DNA of 15,180 nucleotides from Ruminococcus sp. UBA3280. GTDB lineage: Bacteria; Bacillota; Clostridia; Oscillospirales; Ruminococcaceae. Within the stretch, counting starts at the first letter, position 1. Every line of letters starts with the position of its first letter. A program made the position numbers and the translations under genes. Location: the NCBI GenBank assembly GCA_002362175.1, contig DETU01000066.1, positions 1 to 15,180 on the forward strand. Reading direction: 5' to 3'. The notes under the pieces were generated by a model, which was not told the DNA's origin, did not search any database, and saw only the letters and a list, made by a program, of their open reading frames with translations. Below are positions 1-6,602 of the stretch, piece by piece.

Positions 1-3
1 ATT

Positions 4-35
4 TTTTCTCAATCTGATATAATTTATTGAGAAAA
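4..35. repeat. Perfect 10-bp inverted repeat, candidate operator
   Basis: TTTTCTCAAT at 4-13 is matched by its exact reverse complement ATTGAGAAAA at 26-35, with a 12-base spacer. The right arm overlaps the -35 hexamer (27-32) of the AraC-family gene promoter. That is where a repressor, or the regulator itself, would act. The arms are AT-rich, so an RNA terminator for a gene beyond the left edge is less likely but not excluded. The role is inferred from position only. Confidence 0.5.
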
Positions 36-55
36 TATATTTTTTGTGATATAAT
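27..55 (+). promoter_or_regulatory. Sigma-A promoter of the AraC-family gene
   Basis: TTGAGA (27-32) and TATAAT (50-55) are separated by 17 bases, and TG at 47-48 gives an extended -10. Transcription should start near 61-63, about 27 bases before the ATG at 89. A second TGATATAAT sits upstream at 15-23, inside the loop of the inverted repeat. It could be the -10 of a tandem promoter whose -35 lies outside the window. The leader carries a G-rich ribosome-binding site at 75-80. Confidence 0.75.
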
Positions 56-88
56 AAAAATAACATTTTTCAAAGGGGGGTTAACCGT

Positions 89-874
89 ATGAAAATAAAC
101 AAGATAAATCTTAACTGCCGTAAAAACAGTTATTCAGGCATTGAAAGAAATCCTCACTTCACCTTTTTTCTTTTCAGGTCACCTACAGTATTTACGTCAG
201 ACGGTGAAAGCAAAACGTTCACGGGTAGTTCAGCAATTATATTAAGCAACGGTTTCCGACAGGAAATACGTCCGATAAATAAAAATTCTCTGAAATATGA
301 CTATGTGAATTTTCAGACTTCTTCCGCAGACAGACAATACATAGTTTCAATGAATATTCCGATTGATGTTCCTGTTGAAATTACAGATGACTTTGTAATA
401 TCATCAACGCTTAAATCAATGAAGTCGGCATTTCTGACAAAGGGCAGACATTATGCCGAATTTATGGAACTTTCAATGAAAATAATCTTTATTTCACTTA
501 GCGAAATGTTTTCTGCAAAGCCTGATATACCCAGTATTCCGAAATATTCGGAACTCAAAGCCCTTAGAAATTCAATATTTGAAGAACCGATGAAAGAATG
601 GTCTGCTGATGAAATATGCTATAATATGGCTATAAGTCATACTTATTTCCACAGACTTTATTACACTGCTTTCGGAACGACCTACCGTCAGGACGTAATT
701 TACAGCCGTATATTATATGCCTGCGAACTTCTGAAAAATACTGATTTGTCAATAAGTGAAATTGCCGAAAAATGCGGATATGACAGTGATTCATATTTTA
801 TGAGACAGTTTCGTCAGCACACCAGCTATACTCCTTCTGAATACAGGAAAATAACCAAAAATGTTGATAAATAA
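89..874 (+). CDS. AraC-family transcriptional regulator
   Basis: Cytoplasmic one-component DNA-binding regulator of 261 residues. The C-terminal part (about 165-258) has the AraC double helix-turn-helix: a first helix pair around WSADEICYNMAISHTYFHRLYY, then the well-conserved second half with ISEIAEKCGYDSDSYFMRQF and the closing TPSEYRK. The N-terminal ~130 residues are consistent with a cupin-like sensing domain, but no ligand can be named. The start at 89 is supported by a run of six G at 75-80 and an upstream promoter. It is the only + strand gene and faces the left edge of the window, so its usual divergent or adjacent target is not visible here. The inverted repeat over its own -35 suggests autoregulation or control by another factor (inference). 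Family assignment is firm; target and effector are unknown. Confidence 0.9.
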   Translation: MKINKINLNCRKNSYSGIERNPHFTFFLFRSPTVFTSDGESKTFTGSSAIILSNGFRQEIRPINKNSLKYDYVNFQTSSADRQYIVSMNIPIDVPVEITDDFVISSTLKSMKSAFLTKGRHYAEFMELSMKIIFISLSEMFSAKPDIPSIPKYSELKALRNSIFEEPMKEWSADEICYNMAISHTYFHRLYYTAFGTTYRQDVIYSRILYACELLKNTDLSISEIAEKCGYDSDSYFMRQFRQHTSYTPSEYRKITKNVDK

Positions 875-913
875 AAAAACAGGAACAGAATTATTTTTAC
901 TGTTCCTGTTTTT
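875..913. terminator. Bidirectional rho-independent terminator
   Basis: A 14-bp perfect inverted repeat lies between two convergent genes. AAAAACAGGAACAG at 875-888 pairs with CTGTTCCTGTTTTT at 900-913, with an 11-base loop. The stem is flanked by A and T runs on both sides, so it gives a U-tract in each direction. It sits directly after the stop of the AraC-family gene and directly after the stop of the peptide-binding protein gene on the other strand. Confidence 0.9.
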
Positions 914-914
914 A

Positions 915-2555
915 TCAGCTGTAATTTTTAGCATACTTAAAATCAAGTGAGCCTGTAAAAGCGTCATATAATATATCTTCGTTGTCGTTCTGCATAATCA
1001 GATAGGAATTTTTATAAAAAAGCGGTATAAAGCCGTAACTGTCAAGTATTCTGCTTTCTTCCGCACAATAACAGTCAACAAGTTCAGAAATATCAGAACA
1101 CTTTCTTATTCTGTCTGTAGTTTCACTACCGTCTGACGCATATTTCAGACAGTCATTTTTTTCAAACTGTTCAATTACAGAAAGTCCGCTGTCATAGTCT
1201 GCATTAAGAGGATAAAGTGCAATAGTATAATCCTTTTCAGCAAGACAACGACTAAATTCCGTCGGAGTAACTTCCTCTATACCGATATAAAAGCCGAAAA
1301 GTTCCTGCCAGTTCTGTGAAAGCTTATGCAGATAACTACTGTCTACAGTTCCACTGCAAACAAGTATTTTTGCACCGTCGAGGGATTCCGTCTGCAATTC
1401 AGCTTTACCGACTTCAAAACAACGTTTTGCTTCTTCAATGTTGTAAAATTCAAACTGCTCGTCTGCTACGAGTTCCCTGTAGCTTCTTCCGAGAAGTTTC
1501 ACAGCAGGGGGGATTATTCCGTATGCCTCCTTAATGTCACTACTGTTCGTATCTTTGATAATTTCCTTTCTGTCAATTGAAAGGGCAAGGGCTTTACGTA
1601 TATTCTCATTTGAATAGTATGCATCATCAGGATTGAAAATAAGTCCGAGAGTTATAGCTTCAGAAGAATTTACAATATATTTATTTAAATTAAGTCCGCC
1701 TGTATTCATGGTAGTAAAGCACTCAATCTGCTCCGCTTTGAACATACTGCGGATATCATCTTCACTTGATTCAATAGTAAAATTCAGAAATGACGGACAT
1801 ATTTCATTTGTTTCGGTGCGGTTCACTTCGTTCCGCTTCATGTAAAGAATATTGTTGACTCCGTAGGGGTCATAAAACCACTGTCTTACGAAAAACGCTC
1901 CGTTCGACATTACAGAACGGTCATCAAGTCCGTAACGACCTTTTGTTGAATAAAAAAATTCCCTGTTGCACGGTACTGCCGCATTTGTGGCAAGCAGACC
2001 GAGAAATTCCGCCGAAGAATAATCAAGCGAAATATTCAGTGTATAATCATCAACGGCAATTACTCCGGCTGTTTCGGGCAGAGCTTTTCCCGAAATAATA
2101 TTACTGCCGTTTCTTATACACGAAAAACTTTCCGCATACGGCGACTGCATTGCAGGGTCGAGAATACGGCGGAAAGCAAAAACATAATCACCTGCTGTAA
2201 CGGGAAAATATTCGTTGTCGTCAATTATATCGTCGTCATTTTCATCAAAAAACCAGTAGTTATCCCGTTTGAGACTAAAAGTATATTCAAGCCCGTCGGG
2301 AGAAACGGTATAGCTTTCAGCGTTACAGCAGAGAATATTTCCGTTGATATCGGTTGACATAAGACCGCTGTAAAGGTTTTTTATAATCGTATTGGAAGCC
2401 GAATCGGTCGCATATTGAGGGTCAAGACTTTCGGGATTTCCGAGAACCGAAACATCATACATATGTCCCGTGCCGTCTCCCCTGTCATTATTTCCGCATG
2501 ATGAAAGAGTTACTGCACATAATACTGTACAGACAAACATTGCCAGTTTTCTCAC
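915..2555 (-). CDS. Peptide/nickel-type ABC substrate-binding lipoprotein (SBP_bac_5)
   Basis: Extracytoplasmic solute-binding protein of 546 residues, resembling OppA/DppA cluster C binding proteins. A lipoprotein signal is visible: positive start MRK, hydrophobic core and lipobox LSSC with the lipidated Cys at 20. Family features follow, including NPESLDPQYATD (40-51), a Y-T-F-S-L-K segment (91-96), PVTAGDYVFAFRRILDP (118-134) and a late segment with IRKALALSIDRKEII. The start is a GTG with GGAGA upstream; the ATG overlapping it is out of frame and meets a stop at once. An in-frame ATG at codon 6 would remove the positive n-region. Residues 104-115 form an unusual EF-hand-like acidic loop where relatives have a short W-x-D-G-x turn. 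No permease or ATPase gene lies nearby, so it is an orphan. It follows the VanY-like gene by 61 bases and is probably co-transcribed with it. The ligand is probably a peptide, but this is inference. Confidence 0.88.
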   Translation of the reverse strand: MRKLAMFVCTVLCAVTLSSCGNNDRGDGTGHMYDVSVLGNPESLDPQYATDSASNTIIKNLYSGLMSTDINGNILCCNAESYTVSPDGLEYTFSLKRDNYWFFDENDDDIIDDNEYFPVTAGDYVFAFRRILDPAMQSPYAESFSCIRNGSNIISGKALPETAGVIAVDDYTLNISLDYSSAEFLGLLATNAAVPCNREFFYSTKGRYGLDDRSVMSNGAFFVRQWFYDPYGVNNILYMKRNEVNRTETNEICPSFLNFTIESSEDDIRSMFKAEQIECFTTMNTGGLNLNKYIVNSSEAITLGLIFNPDDAYYSNENIRKALALSIDRKEIIKDTNSSDIKEAYGIIPPAVKLLGRSYRELVADEQFEFYNIEEAKRCFEVGKAELQTESLDGAKILVCSGTVDSSYLHKLSQNWQELFGFYIGIEEVTPTEFSRCLAEKDYTIALYPLNADYDSGLSVIEQFEKNDCLKYASDGSETTDRIRKCSDISELVDCYCAEESRILDSYGFIPLFYKNSYLIMQNDNEDILYDAFTGSLDFKYAKNYS

Positions 2556-2582
2556 ATTTATCTCCGTTCATATTATCTCAGA

Positions 2583-2609
2583 AAAGAACCAATGAAAAAA
2601 TTGCTCTTT
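2583..2609 (-). other. Imperfect intercistronic hairpin before the binding-protein gene
   Basis: In the minus-strand transcript, AAAGAGCAAT pairs with ATTGGTTCTTT through one bulged G and one G-U pair, closing a U-rich six-base loop. It lies in the 61-base spacer between the VanY-like gene and the binding-protein gene. No U-tract follows the stem, so it is not a standard terminator. It could affect mRNA processing or partial attenuation, but it may also be chance in AT-rich sequence. Confidence 0.3.
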
Positions 2610-2616
2610 CTGTTTA

Positions 2617-3768
2617 TCAGTTAACTTTGACGGTAACAATAAATCCGTCCTCATTATTTCCTGAAATCTCGTATTCACTGTTTTTCGGCACTCCGATATC
2701 CGTCATATCGTCGTAATCGGATTCAACATAATAAACTTTATAAAGACCTGTTCCAGAAGAAATTTCAAGAGGCTTGTTTGTAGTATATGATTTAAGTTTC
2801 TCAATATACTCCTCAAGACAAAGGTTATTCTGTTTCATATATGTGGAATGAGGAACACCAACATAACGATATGTCTGTGTTCTTGCCTTTTCACCCGTAA
2901 TATTTTCCTTGCCCTCGGGATACCTTAAAACAAAACCGTAATCTGAAGCGTGTTCGTCTATCCACGAATAAACGCCTGTAGGTGAATAATATCCCGAACT
3001 TGAGCCGTCTTGTGGGAAAACACCCATGTCAAAACTTCTGCCCGTATGATAATCCGAAAAACCGCCTATAGTATAAGAAGTACCATAGTTGTATTTTTGA
3101 TTCTGTTCTTCTGCTGAACGATAACCTCCGATAATAAATATATCGGTGTTATACTGAGTTTCGGCAAAGTCCTGCATAAGCTGGTTAAGATGTTCAACAA
3201 CTTCAGCGTCAAGACTTATAACCAAATCACTTACGCCGTAATATTCCGTACTTATATGGTCATAAAGCGTTACAAGTTCAGTATCGTCCGTCGGAAACTG
3301 ATATATATGATTTGCATTAACCATTACAAGATTACCACTGTACGTTTCAGCACTGCTTACGGGAACAGTCGTATAACCTTTGGGAAGTGATTCTTTAACA
3401 CGTTTTGATGTAGTAGTGGTGGTAGTTGAAGTTGTTGTTTCAGTAGTAGTAACGGTTGATGATGTTGTTGTAGTTGTTGTCAAAGCAGAAGTAATTCCGC
3501 CTGTAGTTGTCAAAGACTCTGATGTTACTTCCGTACTGATTTCTGACAGACTTGTTGTTATCTCATTTTCTTCCGTCTGTCCGGACATATCCGCTGTAAT
3601 ATTCTTATCGGGATTTTTCGGAACAGAATCATCATCTTTTCCCAACATTCCCTTTACACATGAAGTTACAACCACACTCATAACAATCAGTGCAAGCAAA
3701 ACCGCAAAAATACGGTCATAACGAACTCTGTATTTTCTTTTTTTTCGTCGCTGACTTCCTTTGTTCAT
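2617..3768 (-). CDS. VanY-like (peptidase M15B) membrane-anchored protein, catalytic motif incomplete
   Basis: A 383-residue protein of the D-alanyl-D-alanine carboxypeptidase fold. A basic N-terminus precedes a hydrophobic segment (about 20-35) that ends VTSC at Cys37, so it is either a single-pass anchor or a lipoprotein. Residues ~84-122 are a threonine/serine linker. The M15 domain spans about 140-330: GGYRSAEEQ (214-222), the zinc motif SDYHTGRSFD with His241 and Asp247, and RYVGVPH with His307. The usual ExxWH just before RYVG is replaced: R-T-Q-T occupies 296-299, so the catalytic Glu and third zinc ligand are not where expected. A ~50-residue tail (331-383) of predicted beta character follows. 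The ATG has AAGGAGAG upstream and its own promoter. Its expected role would be trimming peptidoglycan stem peptides outside the membrane; given the motif loss it may be divergent or only a binder. Confidence 0.8.
   Translation of the reverse strand: MNKGSQRRKKRKYRVRYDRIFAVLLALIVMSVVVTSCVKGMLGKDDDSVPKNPDKNITADMSGQTEENEITTSLSEISTEVTSESLTTTGGITSALTTTTTTSSTVTTTETTTSTTTTTTSKRVKESLPKGYTTVPVSSAETYSGNLVMVNANHIYQFPTDDTELVTLYDHISTEYYGVSDLVISLDAEVVEHLNQLMQDFAETQYNTDIFIIGGYRSAEEQNQKYNYGTSYTIGGFSDYHTGRSFDMGVFPQDGSSSGYYSPTGVYSWIDEHASDYGFVLRYPEGKENITGEKARTQTYRYVGVPHSTYMKQNNLCLEEYIEKLKSYTTNKPLEISSGTGLYKVYYVESDYDDMTDIGVPKNSEYEISGNNEDGFIVTVKVN
3409..3510 (-). repeat. Low-complexity Thr/Ser linker in the VanY-like protein
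   Basis: This tract encodes about 34 residues that are almost all Thr or Ser (about residues 87-120), using ACT/ACA/ACC codons that give a GTT/GTA/GGT repeat pattern on the + strand. Such linkers usually space a catalytic domain from the membrane anchor in surface proteins of ruminococci. Codon repeats of this kind can change length by slippage. The valine-rich + strand reading frame across it is an artefact of this composition. Confidence 0.8.
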
Positions 3769-3805
3769 AAAAATTTATCTCTCCTTTTTTCTGTAATTAC
3801 TCTAA

Positions 3806-3834
3806 ATTATATCACAATTTTCCGTCGCTGTAAA
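3806..3834 (-). promoter_or_regulatory. Sigma-A promoter of the VanY-like / binding-protein unit
   Basis: Read on the minus strand, TTTACA (3829-3834) is followed after 17 bases by TATAAT (3806-3811), with TG at -14/-15 making an extended -10. The start of transcription should be near 3799, giving a leader of about 30 bases that includes the AAGGAGAG ribosome-binding site. The promoter lies downstream of the terminator at 3864-3897, so the unit is transcribed independently of the long operon to its right. Confidence 0.85.
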
Positions 3835-3863
3835 GAACTTTCTGCGATTTTTCATCTTTCTGA

Positions 3864-3897
3864 CAAAAAAGCAGACCCGCCATAAAAGCAGGTCTGT
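3864..3897 (-). terminator. Rho-independent terminator after the transketolase genes
   Basis: In the minus-strand transcript CAGACCTGC (3896-3888) pairs with GCGGGTCTG (3880-3872) around a seven-base loop. There is a single G-U pair, and the stem is followed by C and six U (3870-3865). It lies about 35 bases past the stop of the C-terminal transketolase gene and ends the long minus-strand operon. Confidence 0.92.
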
Positions 3898-3930
3898 CTT
3901 ATTTCATTTATACCGTTCCATATATCACAA

Positions 3931-4878
3931 TTATTTGAGTTTAACAGCTTCTTTTGTCTTGTTTACGATATTTTCAGCAGACAATCCGAACTCTTTAAGG
4001 AGGTCAACGGCAGGTCCTGAATGTCCGTAAACATCGTTTACACCAATCTTTACAACAGGTACGGGACAACATTCTGTTACTGCTTCAGCAACTGCTGAAC
4101 CAAGTCCGCCGATAACACTATGTTCTTCAGCCGTAACTATAACGCCCGTTTCCTTTGCACACTTACAGATAAGTTCCTTGTCAAGAGGCTTGATTGTGTG
4201 TATATTGACAACTCTTGCGGAAATACCCTCTGTTTCAAGAATCTTTGCGGCTTCCACCGCTTCGTTTACCATAAGACCTGTAGCAACAATAGTCACATCG
4301 TTGCCGTCTTTCATTACAACGCCCTTGCCGATTTCAAATTTATAAGTCTCTTTATCGTTGATTACGGGAACAGCAAGTCTGCCGAAACGCATATAAACAG
4401 GACCATTGAAATCAAGTGCGGCTTTTACGGCTGCTCTTGCTTCAACGTCATCACAGGGATTTATAATTGTCATTCCGGGAATAGTTCTCATCAGTGCAAT
4501 ATCTTCGTTACACTGGTGAGTTGCACCGTCCTCACCTACTGAAATACCCGCATGAGTTGCACCTATTTTTACATTGAGGTGCGGATAACCGATTGAGTTT
4601 CTGACAATCTCAAAAGCACGTCCTGCCGCAAACATTGCAAAAGTACTTGCAAACGGAATTTTTCCACAGGCTGCAAGTCCAGCCGCAACACCCATCATAT
4701 TAGCTTCTGCAATACCGCAGTCAAAGAATCTTTCAGGATATGCCTTCTTGAAAATGCCTGTTTTGGTAGCTGCTGCAAGGTCTGCATCGAGAACTACCAA
4801 GTCTTTATATTCTTCTGCCAAATCCCTGAGAGTTTCACCATAGCTTTCTCTGGTAGCCTTTTTAATTACATCTGCCAT
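3931..4878 (-). CDS. Transketolase, C-terminal subunit
   Basis: A 315-residue protein matching the pyrimidine-binding and C-terminal domains of transketolase, encoded apart from the N-terminal part. With its partner it should transfer two-carbon ketol units between sugar phosphates in the non-oxidative pentose phosphate pathway, using thiamine diphosphate in the cytoplasm. FFDCGIAEANMMGVAAGLA (51-69) contains Glu58, which matches the Glu that activates the cofactor. THAGISVGEDGATHQCNED (108-126) is the family signature loop. The C-terminal domain follows from about 185. GGAGG lies nine bases before the ATG. The gene begins four bases after the stop of the N-terminal subunit gene, fitting a 1:1 complex. 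Homologous pyrimidine domains occur in DXP synthase and in 2-oxoacid dehydrogenases, but the neighbour and sequence favour transketolase. Confidence 0.93.
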   Translation of the reverse strand: MADVIKKATRESYGETLRDLAEEYKDLVVLDADLAAATKTGIFKKAYPERFFDCGIAEANMMGVAAGLAACGKIPFASTFAMFAAGRAFEIVRNSIGYPHLNVKIGATHAGISVGEDGATHQCNEDIALMRTIPGMTIINPCDDVEARAAVKAALDFNGPVYMRFGRLAVPVINDKETYKFEIGKGVVMKDGNDVTIVATGLMVNEAVEAAKILETEGISARVVNIHTIKPLDKELICKCAKETGVIVTAEEHSVIGGLGSAVAEAVTECCPVPVVKIGVNDVYGHSGPAVDLLKEFGLSAENIVNKTKEAVKLK

Positions 4879-4882
4879 ATTA

Positions 4883-5722
4883 TCAGTCCTCCAATTCCTT
4901 TAACTGTGCGTTGAGTTCAGCCATAGCCTGCTCATACTGTTCCTTGTTGGGAGCTGTACCGTGCCAGCCTACCTGATTTTCCATAAACGAAACGCCCTTG
5001 CCCTTTACCGACTTCTGAATAATAACAATGGGCTTATCGTTTACTGTATCAGCTTCTGTGAATGCACGGTCAATGTCGTCAAAATCATGTCCGTCAATAG
5101 TGATTACGTGCCAGCCAAAAGCGGCAAACTTATCTGTAATCGGTTCAGGAGAACAAACTTCAGTTATAGGACCGTCAATCTGCAAACCGTTATTGTCAAC
5201 AACAGCAACAAGATTTCCGAGTTTATAGTGAGACGCAAACATTGCTGCCTCCCACACCTGACCTTCTTCAATTTCACCGTCTCCGAGAATTGTATAGACC
5301 TTATATGATTTATTGTCGAGTTTTCCTGCGAGAGCCATACCACAGGCTGCGGAAATTCCCTGACCGAGTGAACCGCTTGACATATCAACACCTGTTATAT
5401 GAATACATGGGTGTCCCTGTAACATTGCACCGATATGACGGAGTGATTTAAGTTCTTCTTCGGGAAAATAACCTTTCTGTGCAAGAACGGAATAAAGTGC
5501 GGGAGCGGTATGCCCTTTTGAAAGAACAAGTCTGTCTCTGTCGGGATTTTCGGGGTCATTCGGGTCAATATTCATTTTGTTATAATAGAGATAAGTGAGT
5601 GTATCGCTGATAGAAAGCGAACCGCCGGGGTGTCCCGATTTAGCGTTATAAGTACCCTCAATAACGCCCATTCTTACTTTGCAGGCTTTTTTCTGCAAAT
5701 CCTTTTTGATAGATACGTCCAT
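4883..5722 (-). CDS. Transketolase, N-terminal subunit
   Basis: This is the diphosphate-binding half of the split transketolase, 279 residues from the chosen start. SGHPGGSLSISD (29-40) and LSKGHTAPALY (67-77) hold the conserved histidines. The thiamine diphosphate motif runs from GDGEIEEGQVWEA (147-159) to NN (177-178). The first in-frame ATG (5734) has no upstream ribosome-binding site, and its own ATGGAGGT contains the GGAGG that sits five bases before a second ATG. The start is therefore placed at 5722, giving MDVSIKKDLQ. The upstream HAD gene ends 42 bases before it. That spacer has only a small five-bp hairpin (5750-5762) without a U-tract, so read-through from the upstream operon is likely. 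Confidence 0.93.
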   Translation of the reverse strand: MDVSIKKDLQKKACKVRMGVIEGTYNAKSGHPGGSLSISDTLTYLYYNKMNIDPNDPENPDRDRLVLSKGHTAPALYSVLAQKGYFPEEELKSLRHIGAMLQGHPCIHITGVDMSSGSLGQGISAACGMALAGKLDNKSYKVYTILGDGEIEEGQVWEAAMFASHYKLGNLVAVVDNNGLQIDGPITEVCSPEPITDKFAAFGWHVITIDGHDFDDIDRAFTEADTVNDKPIVIIQKSVKGKGVSFMENQVGWHGTAPNKEQYEQAMAELNAQLKELED

Positions 5723-5764
5723 AGTAACCTCCATGCGTTATTTATTTTAACGGCATTGCCGTAT

Positions 5765-6586
5765 TCAGCATTTACATTTTTCAATTATATATTCAATAAG
5801 TTCGGCAACCGCACCGTTTTCACAGGTTTCAGAAAGCACAATATCAGAAATTTTTTTCACCGATTCCTCTGCATTTGCGGGACAAGCTCCAAAATCGGCA
5901 GACTGAATCATTTCAATGTCGTTATCAAAATCGCCTATTGCAACAAACGTAAAATCATTCATACCGTCAAGCTTTCTGTACTCGTCAAGTGCAGACCCCT
6001 TGCTTATATTATGCGGAAGCATTTCGATAAAAATTCCTGAAGATTTCACAAAGTCAACCGTACTGTAATTTTTTTCGGAAATAATTTTTTCCATTTTTGG
6101 AATATCTTCAGGCGACATGGCAAACAGAACTTTAAGCCATTCACCGTCGGCAATTTTAGAAAGTTCGGTATATTCCGGGGATATTCCGCAAAGAACAGTA
6201 TGAATTTTCTGATAGTAAGTATTTCTGAAAACATACGTTTTATCAATTTTGAGAACTTCACCACCTGCTTCCTGCATAGCTTCCGAAAGTTCTTCGGTTA
6301 TTGCTCTCGCATCGTCGGGAAGATATTCGGTATACATAATTTTTTCTGAATTGTAGTCATAAATCACTCCGCCGTTATAAAGAACAACAGGCATATTCAG
6401 TGTCAGCAAAGGGCGGTACTGTTCAAAAGCCTCCATAGTCCTACCTGTAGAAACTGTAAATTTTCCGCCGAGTGATATGAATTTTTCTATAGCAAGACGG
6501 TCTTTATCGGTTATTTTTTTATCGGAATTAAGAAGAGTACCGTCCATATCGCTCATAATAATAACTTTTGATATATCTTCAAACAA
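5765..6586 (-). CDS. Cof-type HAD-superfamily phosphatase
   Basis: Cytoplasmic haloacid dehalogenase-like hydrolase of the Cof/YidA type, 273 residues. Motif I is DMDGT just after the N-terminus, with nucleophile Asp13 and acid/base Asp15. Motif II lies around TVSTGR. The lysine of motif III is in ISKGSALDEY and motif IV is GDFDNDIEM. The cap is inserted between motifs II and III, as in subclass IIB. The start is a TTG at 6586, preceded after six bases by GAGGTG. A TTG at 6616 would also be open but lacks a ribosome-binding site and would overlap the rluD-like gene. Members dephosphorylate sugar phosphates, FMN or similar metabolites, and sequence alone does not give the substrate. Its place between rluD and the transketolase genes gives a weak hint of sugar phosphate metabolism. 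Confidence 0.88.
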   Translation of the reverse strand: MFEDISKVIIMSDMDGTLLNSDKKITDKDRLAIEKFISLGGKFTVSTGRTMEAFEQYRPLLTLNMPVVLYNGGVIYDYNSEKIMYTEYLPDDARAITEELSEAMQEAGGEVLKIDKTYVFRNTYYQKIHTVLCGISPEYTELSKIADGEWLKVLFAMSPEDIPKMEKIISEKNYSTVDFVKSSGIFIEMLPHNISKGSALDEYRKLDGMNDFTFVAIGDFDNDIEMIQSADFGACPANAEESVKKISDIVLSETCENGAVAELIEYIIEKCKC

Positions 6587-6602
6587 AATTTTCACCTCAT
6601 TT

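Noticed and set aside
3380..3721. Valine-rich + strand open frame of 113 codons
   Set aside because: It is the antisense of the threonine linker in the VanY-like protein; the composition is explained by that repeat, and it has no ribosome-binding site or family match.
4120..4542. 140-codon + strand open frame antisense to the C-terminal transketolase gene
   Set aside because: It is a shadow of a well-conserved coding gene, has no recognisable domain, and lacks a ribosome-binding site.
3931..5722. Split transketolase as a frameshifted single gene
   Set aside because: Each half has its own start and good ribosome-binding site, the break falls between domains, and split transketolases are common in Clostridia.
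5750..5762. Small hairpin ACGGC-AAT-GCCGT between the HAD gene and the transketolase genes as a terminator
   Set aside because: Only five base pairs and no U-tract follows (TAAAATAAAT), so termination is unlikely.
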